Origin: an uncultured Gemmobacter sp.
GTDB lineage: Bacteria; Pseudomonadota; Alphaproteobacteria; Rhodobacterales; Rhodobacteraceae
Length of the DNA: 9,513 bases
NCBI GenBank assembly: GCA_937983495.1
Contig: CALKAA010000231.1
Span: 1 to 9,513 of the forward strand
Direction: 5' to 3'
In this document: positions 1 through 4,708 of the stretch, piece by piece
Numbering within the stretch: the first letter of the stretch is position 1
Layout of the letters: each line of letters opens with the position of its first letter
Program-made: the position numbers and the translations under genes
Notes under the pieces: model-generated
What the model was told of the DNA's origin: nothing
Seen by the model: the letters and a program-made list of their open reading frames with translations, nothing else
Databases searched by the model: none

Positions 1-42
1 CCGAGATCTACACTCTTTCCCTACACGACGCTCTTCCGATCT
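1..42 (+). other. Illumina P5/TruSeq universal adapter remnant (sequencing artefact)
   Basis: These 42 bases match, from memory, the last 42 nt of the 58-nt TruSeq universal adapter. The stretch contains the diagnostic CTACACGACGCTCTTCCGATC followed by a T (end of the read-1 primer site). High-GC genomic sequence begins at base 43. The adapter happens to be open in the frame of the upstream partial gene (codons from base 3), so an automatic caller would fuse about 14 false residues (EIYTLSLHDALPIW) to that gene's N-terminal side. It marks an untrimmed contig end and should be masked. Confidence 0.98.
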
Positions 43-119
43 GGGCTGTCGCCTCCGAAGGGATCGAGGTGACCGCCCGCGCCCACCTCCTCCTCCGTCA
101 GATGATGGGAGAAGACTGA
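43..119 (+). CDS. C-terminal end of upstream gene, possibly Kdo transferase WaaA/KdtA (partial)
   Basis: Only the last 24 codons (45-116) plus TGA at 117-119 are present; the rest lies off the contig, and what precedes base 43 is adapter. The residues read AVASEGIEVTARAHLLLRQM then MGED. The stop lies one base before the lpxK ATG, so the two genes are almost certainly one operon. In many alphaproteobacteria waaA (kdtA), which adds Kdo to lipid IVA, lies directly upstream of lpxK, and the tail resembles the alanine-rich terminal helix of KdtA proteins. That identity is inferred from gene order and a very short tail. The existence of a coding end here is well supported by frame and spacing; the name is not. 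Confidence 0.5.
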
Positions 120-120
120 C

Positions 121-1167
121 ATGCAGGCCCCCGCCTTCTGGTATCAGCCGCAGCCGACCCTCACCGCCCGGCTGCTCTCGCCGCTTGGCGCGCTCTATGC
201 CCGCGCCACCGCGCGGCGGGTGGCCCAGCCCGGTTACCGCGCCTCGGTGCCGGTCATCTGCATCGGCAATCTGACCGTCGGCGGCACCGGCAAGACCCCC
301 ACCGCCATCGCGCTGATCGAATGGCTGCAAAGCGTATATCCCGTTACCCTTTCGGGCGCAGGGCCGGGGCAAACGGTATCTCCCGTTACACTTTCAGGGG
401 CGAAACAGGGGCGAACTGTCCATGTCGTGACCCGTGGCCATGGCGGCAGCCTGCAAGGCCCGGTTCAGGTCATGCCCCGCCATCTGGCGGCTGAGGTCGG
501 CGACGAGCCTTTGCTGCTGGCCGCCTTCGCCCCCACATGGGTGGCGAAGGATCGCGCCGCGGGGGTGAAGGCCGCCGAAGCCGCGGGCGCGCAGGTGATC
601 CTGCTGGATGATGGCTTCCAAAACCCCAGCGTTATCAAAGACCTGAGCATTATCGTCGTCGATGCCGCGCGCGGCTTTGGCAATGGGCTGTGCCTGCCCG
701 CCGGGCCCTTGCGCGAACCCGTGGCCAAGGGCTTGGCCCGCGCCGATCTCTTGTTGTCGATCGGCCCTGATGCTGCGCAAACCCTTCTGGACCAACGCTT
801 TTCCAGCCCGATACCCCAAGCCCGCGCCCGGCTGGAGCCTTTGCCCATGGGCATGGATTGGCAGGGCGAACGCGTGCTGGCCTTTGCGGGCATTGGCGAT
901 CCTTCCCGCTTTTTCAATACGTTACGCGATCTGGGGGCCGATGTGGTGCGCGGCGTGGCGCTCGATGACCACCAGCCGCTGACCTCCGCCCTGCTCACCC
1001 GGCTGGAAGCTGAGGCGCAGATGCGGCAGGCCCAGCTTGTCACCACCGAGAAAGACGCCGTCCGCCTTCCCGCCGCCTTCCGGCCCAAGGTTCTCACCCT
1101 GCCTGTCCGCCTGCGCTTCACCAAACGCAGCGCCCTGGATGCAGCCTTGGCCAAGTTGGGATTTTAA
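121..1167 (+). CDS. lpxK: Tetraacyldisaccharide 4'-kinase LpxK (lipid A synthesis), with in-frame repeat insertion
   Basis: LpxK transfers the ATP gamma-phosphate to the 4' position of the tetraacyl-disaccharide-1-phosphate, the sixth step of the Raetz lipid A pathway, at the cytosolic face of the inner membrane. The 348-residue product has an N-terminal membrane-associated helix (about 11-32), the Walker A segment GNLTVGGTGKTP (49-60), HVVTRGHGG (101-109), VGDEP (126-130), the catalytic-type LDDGFQN (162-168), the LPAGPLREP block (192-200), DDHQPL (282-287) and TTEKDAV (308-314). All are family hallmarks in the expected order. The ATG is preceded by GGGAGAAG at 107-114. The gene follows the upstream stop by one base, suggesting translational coupling. 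Unusual: residues 72-99 are two near-identical 14-residue units placed between the post-Walker helix and HVVTRG, absent from E. coli LpxK as I recall it. The reading frame and all motifs survive, so the enzyme is probably functional. Confidence 0.96.
   Translation: MQAPAFWYQPQPTLTARLLSPLGALYARATARRVAQPGYRASVPVICIGNLTVGGTGKTPTAIALIEWLQSVYPVTLSGAGPGQTVSPVTLSGAKQGRTVHVVTRGHGGSLQGPVQVMPRHLAAEVGDEPLLLAAFAPTWVAKDRAAGVKAAEAAGAQVILLDDGFQNPSVIKDLSIIVVDAARGFGNGLCLPAGPLREPVAKGLARADLLLSIGPDAAQTLLDQRFSSPIPQARARLEPLPMGMDWQGERVLAFAGIGDPSRFFNTLRDLGADVVRGVALDDHQPLTSALLTRLEAEAQMRQAQLVTTEKDAVRLPAAFRPKVLTLPVRLRFTKRSALDAALAKLGF
334..417 (+). repeat. Tandem 42-bp repeat (2 copies) inserted in frame in lpxK
   Basis: Copy 1 is 334-375 and copy 2 is 376-417. 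By eye they match at 31 of 42 positions, sharing GTAT-n-TCCCGTTAC-n-CTTTC and the GGGGC-n-AAC tail. Each copy is exactly 14 codons: VYPVTLSGAGPGQT then VSPVTLSGAKQGRT. Codons such as GTA, ACA and TCA, uncommon in the rest of lpxK, cluster here. The pattern fits insertion of a small dispersed repeat followed by duplication, but no other copy occurs in this window. Confidence 0.85.
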
Positions 1168-1266
1168 GTTAGCAAAATCAAAATCTTGACAGCCAGCACC
1201 AGCGAAGCACCTTGCCGCTTTCTTCGGCTTGCGGCATAGCAGACACAGCATCCACAGGGGGAAACC
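1168..1266 (+). other. lpxK to 120-aa gene intergenic region
   Basis: This 99-bp gap has an AT-rich start and a sigma70-like -35 hexamer TTGACA at 1186-1191, but no convincing -10 about 17 bp downstream (1209-1214 reads ACCTTG). A weak hairpin (TGCCGC at 1213-1218 with GCGGCA at 1231-1236, 12-nt loop) lies further on. A strong ribosome binding site AGGGGG (about 1256-1261) serves the next gene. The downstream gene may have its own promoter or may be co-transcribed with lpxK; the sequence does not decide. Confidence 0.3.
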
Positions 1267-1629
1267 ATGGCCAGCGACGATCTCGAACCCGGCACTGACG
1301 CCAAGGCTCCCAAGGCGAAACGCCCCCAGCAAGTCTATACGCTGGTGGTGGAAGTTGGCCGCAAGGAAGGCGACGGCCTGCCCGACAAGGCCACCGGCGC
1401 CGCGCTGATGATCTATGCCAGCGGCGTGGACGAGGCCGAGGCCGTCCGCGAAACCGTGGCCATCCTGAAACAGGCCGACCTCGCGCCGCTGGACGTTTCC
1501 GGCTATGGCGCACTGGAGGAGCGTGAGGCCGCAGGCGATGAAATCGACGCCGACGAGCGCGAGTTGATGCAGCGCGCCCTAGACGAAAATTCGGTCATCG
1601 TGGCGCAGATGACGCCGTTTTTTGATTGA
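1267..1629 (+). CDS. Conserved hypothetical protein, 120 aa
   Basis: I do not recognise a characterised function. The ATG follows AGGGGGAAACC (about 1256-1266), a good ribosome binding site at normal spacing. The first 20 or so residues are polar and Lys/Pro/Asp rich and likely disordered. Residues 22-80 (QVYTLVVEVGRKEGD onward, through YASGVDEAEAVRETVAILKQ) look like a small beta-alpha-beta fold, and the rest is acidic with a helix (about 85-107) and a final strand SVIVAQMTPFF. There is no signal peptide, Cys cluster or membrane span, so it is probably a small cytosolic protein. From memory, very similar proteins occur as unannotated conserved hypotheticals in Rhodobacteraceae, which I could not check. 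It ends 3 bp from the stop of the converging Hint gene. Confidence 0.85.
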   Translation: MASDDLEPGTDAKAPKAKRPQQVYTLVVEVGRKEGDGLPDKATGAALMIYASGVDEAEAVRETVAILKQADLAPLDVSGYGALEEREAAGDEIDADERELMQRALDENSVIVAQMTPFFD

Positions 1630-1636
1630 AAATCAA
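1622..1636. repeat. Small inverted repeat spanning both convergent stop codons
   Basis: TTGATT (1622-1627), loop GAA, AATCAA (1631-1636). The stem is 6 bp and AT-rich, preceded by a T run (1618-1623). It contains the TGA of the plus gene (1627-1629) and the TCA/TGA of the minus gene (1633-1635). It may help end transcription from one or both sides, but it is too weak and lacks a downstream U run for a confident intrinsic terminator call. Confidence 0.3.
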
Positions 1637-2733
1637 CGCAATAGCCCACCATCTGCACGCCCCAGCAACAACAGCAGCGGCACCGCCTCATAGCTGTGCA
1701 ACATCTGGCGTGGCAGGATAACCTGCCCGTCATCATGCCGCGCCGACAGAAAGGCGATGCCGTCGCCCGCAATCAGATCGGGCGGGCCAATGTCCAGCGA
1801 AACCGTTTGGCTGACCGGCCGGCGCGCATCAAACAGCGCCGCGCGGCCATCGGCAACATGGCGGGCGGCCACCAAAACCTCATCCGTATCAAACAGATAC
1901 TCAACCTCGCCACCGCGCAGCAGCACCGGCTGATCGGCACTGACCAACACATCGCGGCGCGGGCTGAAATAGGGTGCCCGCAACAGAACCGGCGCGTGAT
2001 GGCCCCGGCTGGGTAGTTCCAGCCGCCGCACCGAGCGCAGCGCCACCGCGCGCCCCGCCGCCGTCATCACCATGTCGCCTGGGGCCATCTCCCCCGCCAG
2101 ACGCAAGCCGGTTGGCGTCGCAATCGCTGTGCGCTGGCCCAGCCAGGGCGCATGAGCAGGCAGCGCATCACCAGCCGTGATGCCAAACCACAACAGACCG
2201 GAATGGCGCGAACTGCCCGCGCCAACCCGGCACAGCGCATCCAGATCGCCTTGGGTAAAGCCCAAAGCCCCCCTTTGCGCCCCCCTTCCGGTCACCTCCA
2301 GCGCGCCGGTCTGGCCGGGGCATTCATGGCGCAGGCTCCACGCACCGCAGGCTGACGACCAGGAGAAGGTGATCCGCGCCACCTGCGCGCCTTGTGGCAA
2401 GGGCCCCGGCAGACTGGCGCGCACCAAGGCCACCGCGGTGCGAAAGATCACCCGAAGCCCGACGCCATGATCATAAAACATTGAGAATGCTACATTCTCT
2501 CGGTGAAGATCCAGGACGACGCCCGGTTCGGCCAGCGGCAAGGCCAGTTCGCAGACCAGCGCGCCATGGTCCAGACGCGGCTCGGCCAGCGCCCCGCCGC
2601 CTGCTGTGCCCGGCAGGCGCACCGGGCCGGACTGATCGGACAGCGCAACCCATTCGCCGGGGCGCAGCCCCCCCCGCCGGTCAAGCCCCGCGCCCCTTCT
2701 GCGGCCGTGCTCATAGCTCTTGCCCCTCGTCAC
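1633..2733 (-). CDS. Hint_2 (Hedgehog/intein-type) domain protein, catalytic residues degenerate; start uncertain
   Basis: The frame encodes up to 366 residues from a GTG at 2733. Residues 25-170 are beta-rich and resemble a LamG/concanavalin-like jelly roll (tentative). Residues about 198-300 match the Hint_2 pattern common in Rhodobacterales proteins: TAIATPTGLRLAGEMAPGD, then MVMTAAGRAVALRSVRR, RRDVLVSADQPVLLRGG and DEVLVAARHV. Functional Hint domains begin with a nucleophilic Cys (or Ser/Thr) and carry a His in the 'VSPxHRVL' block. Here the Cys position reads LGQRTAIATP and the His block reads VSADQPVLL, so self-splicing or autoproteolysis is unlikely. Start: a better ribosome binding site (AGGGG, 8-nt spacing) and cleaner codons precede an ATG at 2714 in another frame (MSTAAEGARGLTGGGG). 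That frame joins this one only if one extra G were present in the 8-base G run (C run 2668-2675), so either the GTG start or a frameshift is real. Downstream of that run the frame is secure. Confidence 0.8.
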   Translation of the reverse strand: MTRGKSYEHGRRRGAGLDRRGGLRPGEWVALSDQSGPVRLPGTAGGGALAEPRLDHGALVCELALPLAEPGVVLDLHRENVAFSMFYDHGVGLRVIFRTAVALVRASLPGPLPQGAQVARITFSWSSACGAWSLRHECPGQTGALEVTGRGAQRGALGFTQGDLDALCRVGAGSSRHSGLLWFGITAGDALPAHAPWLGQRTAIATPTGLRLAGEMAPGDMVMTAAGRAVALRSVRRLELPSRGHHAPVLLRAPYFSPRRDVLVSADQPVLLRGGEVEYLFDTDEVLVAARHVADGRAALFDARRPVSQTVSLDIGPPDLIAGDGIAFLSARHDDGQVILPRQMLHSYEAVPLLLLLGRADGGLLR

Positions 2734-2754
2734 GCGCCCCTTGCCAAGGCCGCG

Positions 2755-2770
2755 TTACCGAAAGGTTAAC
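2755..2770. promoter_or_regulatory. CtrA-box-like site in the divergent Hint/dapE intergenic region
   Basis: TTAC-N7-TTAAC (TTACCGAAAGGTTAAC) differs by one base from the alphaproteobacterial CtrA full site TTAA-N7-TTAAC. The two half sites also form an imperfect inverted repeat (GTTACC gaaa GGTTAAC). It lies about 94 bp before the dapE ATG and 21-40 bp before the possible starts of the Hint gene, inside the 130-bp region shared by the two divergent genes. Position and match are visible; binding is inferred. Confidence 0.35.
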
Positions 2771-2863
2771 AGGCTTGGTCCTGCCTGACCATGCGCAAAT
2801 CGGCAGCGCTTGAAGGCGGGCGACGCGCGGTCTATCCCTTGGGCCAGCCTGAAGGAGCGCGCC

Positions 2864-4012
2864 ATGACCCACCCCGTCGATCCCGTCCAGTTGACCGCCG
2901 ATCTGATCCGCTGCCCTTCGGTCACGCCCGTTGAGGGCGGCGCATTGGTGTTGCTGGAACAGCTCTTGAGCGAGGCAGGCTTCGCTTGCACCCGTGTCGA
3001 TCGCGGCGGCGTGTCGAACCTTTTCGCCCGCTGGGGGGCCAAGGGTGCCAATCGCAGCCTCGGCTTCAACGGCCATACCGATGTCGTGCCTGTGGGCGAT
3101 GCCGCAGCCTGGACGCGCGACCCGTTCGGCGGCGAGGTGGTGGACGGCGTGCTGTGGGGGCGCGGGGCCACCGATATGAAGTCGGGCGTCGCGGCCTTTG
3201 CCGCGGCGGCGGTGGATTTCGTGCGCCAGACGCCCCCCGATGGCGCGGTGATCCTCGCGATCACCGGCGATGAGGAAGGCGATGCCGAACATGGCACTGT
3301 GGCTCTGCTCGACTGGATGGCGGCAGAGGGCGAGCGGATGACGCATTGCCTTGTGGGCGAACCGACCTGCCCCAATGAGATGGGCGAGATGATGAAGATC
3401 GGGCGGCGCGGCTCCATGACCTGCTGGTTCACCGCCGAAGGGGTGCAGGGCCACAGCGCCTATCCGCACCGCGCCAAGAACCCGATGAGCGCGCTGGTCG
3501 CCCTGCTCGCGCGGCTGGAAGCGCAACCGCTGGATGCCGGAACCGAACATTTTGACGCCTCGACGCTGGCAATCACCACGATTGATTGTGGAAATCCTGC
3601 CAATAACGTGATCCCGGCGCGGGGCACGGCCACGGTGAACATCCGCTTCAACGATGCCCATTCCGGCGCGAGCCTCACCGATTGGCTGCGCGGACATGCG
3701 CAGGCGGTGGAGGGCGAGACGGGCGTGAAGATCGGCATGCGGGTGCAGATCTCGGGCGAGAGTTTCCTGACGCCGCCCGGCGACTGGTCCGCGATGATCG
3801 CCCGCGCGGTGGAGGCCGAGACGGGCCGGGTGCCCGAAGCCTCCACCTCCGGCGGCACCTCGGATGCGCGCTTTGTGAAGAACCACTGCCCGGTGGTGGA
3901 ATTCGGGCTGGTCGGCAAGACCATGCATCAGGTGGATGAGCGGGTGGAAGTGGCGCAGATTCATCAGCTCAAGGCGATCTATACACGCATCCTGACAGAG
4001 TATTTCGCATGA
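2864..4012 (+). CDS. dapE: Succinyl-diaminopimelate desuccinylase DapE
   Basis: DapE hydrolyses N-succinyl-L,L-diaminopimelate to L,L-diaminopimelate and succinate, supplying lysine and peptidoglycan precursors in the cytosol. The 382-residue product has the M20 metallopeptidase layout: GHTDVVP (70-76, zinc ligand H71), RGATDMK (100-106, bridging D104), GDEEGDA (135-141, general base E137 and ligand E138), VGEPT (164-168, ligand E166), the dimerisation/substrate domain with GVQGHSAYPHRAKNP (193-207), NNVIPA (247-252), SGGTSDARF (329-337) and TMHQVDE (353-359, ligand H355). The start chosen is the ATG at 2864, because GAAGGAG (2851-2857) precedes it at good spacing and the product then matches the usual length of about 375-385. 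An upstream in-frame TTG at 2810 would add 18 residues with no homology-like content. Its stop overlaps the next start as ATGA. Confidence 0.97.
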   Translation: MTHPVDPVQLTADLIRCPSVTPVEGGALVLLEQLLSEAGFACTRVDRGGVSNLFARWGAKGANRSLGFNGHTDVVPVGDAAAWTRDPFGGEVVDGVLWGRGATDMKSGVAAFAAAAVDFVRQTPPDGAVILAITGDEEGDAEHGTVALLDWMAAEGERMTHCLVGEPTCPNEMGEMMKIGRRGSMTCWFTAEGVQGHSAYPHRAKNPMSALVALLARLEAQPLDAGTEHFDASTLAITTIDCGNPANNVIPARGTATVNIRFNDAHSGASLTDWLRGHAQAVEGETGVKIGMRVQISGESFLTPPGDWSAMIARAVEAETGRVPEASTSGGTSDARFVKNHCPVVEFGLVGKTMHQVDERVEVAQIHQLKAIYTRILTEYFA

Positions 4013-4434
4013 CGCTGAGCATCAGTGCCACCAAGGACATCGCCGCCTGCCTCGCCCTGCGCCGCGCGGTATTCATCGAGGAACAGGGCATCGCCGAGGC
4101 TGAGGAGATCGACGATCTGGATGGCGAGGCTGTGCATCTGCTGGCGCTGCAAGATGGGCAGCCGGTCGGCACGGCAAGGCTGCTGAGCAAGGGCACCACC
4201 GGCAAGATCGGTCGGGTCTGCGTTCTGCCACAGGCGCGCGGCACCGGCCTTGGCGCAGCGCTGATCCGCGCGGGCATCGCCCATTTCTCCGCCGATCCGG
4301 CCTATGACAGCGTGTATCTCTCCGCGCAGGAGCCCGCGCTTGGCTTTTATGAAAAACTGGGCTTCACCGCCCATGGCCCGGCCTATGACGATGCAGGCAT
4401 CCCGCATCGCGACATGACCCTGCCGCTGCGCTGA
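4009..4434 (+). CDS. GNAT family N-acetyltransferase (ElaA/YjcF-like)
   Basis: This 141-residue protein has the GNAT fold: FIEEQGI near residues 22-28, the EEIDDLDGEAVHLLAL strand region (32-47), GTARLL (54-59), VCVLPQARGTGLGAAL (70-85) containing the acetyl-CoA pyrophosphate-binding R77-x-x-G80-x-G82, then SAQEPALGFYEKLGF (105-119) and the terminal GIPHRDM (130-136). The FIEEQ start, the HLLA strand and the GIPH-x-x-M ending are typical of the ElaA/YjcF branch, whose substrates are mostly unknown. The start ATG (4009) overlaps the dapE TGA (4010-4012), so it is translated by coupling from dapE. No dapE-pathway role follows from that. Full length for a single-domain GNAT. Confidence 0.93.
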   Translation: MTLSISATKDIAACLALRRAVFIEEQGIAEAEEIDDLDGEAVHLLALQDGQPVGTARLLSKGTTGKIGRVCVLPQARGTGLGAALIRAGIAHFSADPAYDSVYLSAQEPALGFYEKLGFTAHGPAYDDAGIPHRDMTLPLR

Positions 4435-4450
4435 ACCTGCCCGAGCCGCG

Positions 4451-4465
4451 GGGGCTGTCTGCCCC
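4451..4465 (+). repeat. Hairpin 1 of intergenic cluster
   Basis: GGGGC (4451-4455), loop TGTCT, GCCCC (4461-4465). A perfect 5-bp GC stem starts 17 nt after the GNAT stop. It is short and could arise by chance, but it is the first of five adjacent stem-loops. Confidence 0.55.
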
Positions 4466-4470
4466 GTCGT

Positions 4471-4492
4471 CCATTGGGTCTCGAGCCAATGG
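4471..4492 (+). repeat. Hairpin 2 of intergenic cluster
   Basis: CCATTGG (4471-4477) and CCAATGG (4486-4492) form a perfect 7-bp stem with the 8-nt loop GTCTCGAG. It sits 14 nt upstream of the long palindrome. Confidence 0.75.
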
Positions 4493-4506
4493 CGAATACA
4501 ATGGCC

Positions 4507-4590
4507 CCCCCGAGGATATCTTTGAACAGAAAATGAAGGAAGGTTTCGGCCTCTCCCCTGCATTTTCTGTTCCTAAATATCCTCCGGGGG
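4507..4590 (+). repeat. Long imperfect palindrome (84 nt) in intergenic region
   Basis: Left arm 4507-4535 and right arm 4561-4590. The outer stem pairs CCCCCG/AGGATAT with ATATCCT/CCGGGGG with a 1-nt bulge. Next comes a 4-nt interval with three mismatches (4520-4523 against 4573-4576). The inner stem is a perfect 12 bp: GAACAGAAAATG (4524-4535) with CATTTTCTGTTC (4561-4572). The loop itself can fold further (GGAAGG 4538-4543 with CCTCTCC 4550-4556). As RNA this would be a long stable hairpin; as DNA it could be a REP-like dispersed element. From memory, sequences with GAGGATATTT and AACAGAAAATG recur between genes in Rhodobacteraceae, but this was not checked. Confidence 0.9.
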
Positions 4591-4593
4591 TGA

Positions 4594-4606
4594 GGGCCGC
4601 AGGCCC
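4594..4606 (+). repeat. Hairpin 4 of intergenic cluster
   Basis: GGGCC (4594-4598), loop GCA, GGCCC (4602-4606). A perfect 5-bp GC stem lying between the long palindrome and the terminator-like hairpin. Confidence 0.6.
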
Positions 4607-4607
4607 G

Positions 4608-4627
4608 AGGGGGCGCGAGCGCCCCCT
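4608..4627 (+). terminator. Strong GC hairpin, terminator-like, end of the cluster
   Basis: AGGGGGCG (4608-4615), loop CGAG, CGCCCCCT (4620-4627). The stem is 8 bp, or 9 bp if C4616-G4619 closes. Only two Ts follow, so it is not a classical intrinsic terminator, though alphaproteobacterial terminators often have weak U runs. It would best serve to end the dapE-GNAT transcript. Confidence 0.5.
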
Positions 4628-4708
4628 TGGCAGCATCAGCAGCCCGTGAGCGGCAAGAAATGTCGGGCATTGGCCAGAGCCTTGGCGCGACCTGACCTAA
4701 CAAGGGGC

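Larger units (their letters stand above)
4435..4708. other. Non-coding hairpin-rich region between the dapE-GNAT unit and the DMT operon
   Basis: This 274-bp gap holds no credible gene. About two thirds of it (4451-4627) is taken by five consecutive stem-loops listed separately. 4628-4708 is plain sequence without a clear promoter: AAGGGG at 4702-4707 is only 1 nt from the DMT ATG, and the TTGGCC/TAACAA pair (4670/4698) has a 22-bp spacer. Confidence 0.75.

Noticed and set aside
334..417. CRISPR or minisatellite interpretation of the lpxK repeat
   Set aside because: Only two contiguous copies with no spacers, in frame within a gene; a small inserted and duplicated coding repeat fits better.
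1186..1214. Sigma70 promoter from TTGACA after lpxK
   Set aside because: A good -35 hexamer, but the region 17 bp downstream reads ACCTTG, with no acceptable -10 within 15-19 bp; mentioned only as a possibility.
2810..2863. Extended N-terminus of DapE from TTG 2810
   Set aside because: The ATG at 2864 has AAGGAG at ideal spacing and gives the normal family length.
2711..3964. A 417-codon open frame on the minus strand opposite dapE
   Set aside because: It is a His/Arg/Ala-rich shadow of dapE, which carries every zinc ligand and motif of its family in the plus frame; the minus frame shows no recognisable domain.
4383..4703. Small minus-strand open frames across the hairpin region
   Set aside because: They run through the palindromes and the GNAT gene end, with no start signals or recognisable protein features.
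4646..4708. Extended N-terminus of the DMT transporter from GTG 4646
   Set aside because: No ribosome binding site, and the 21 extra residues (Arg/Ala-rich) are not expected before TM1; ATG 4709 was chosen although its own ribosome binding site is unusually close.
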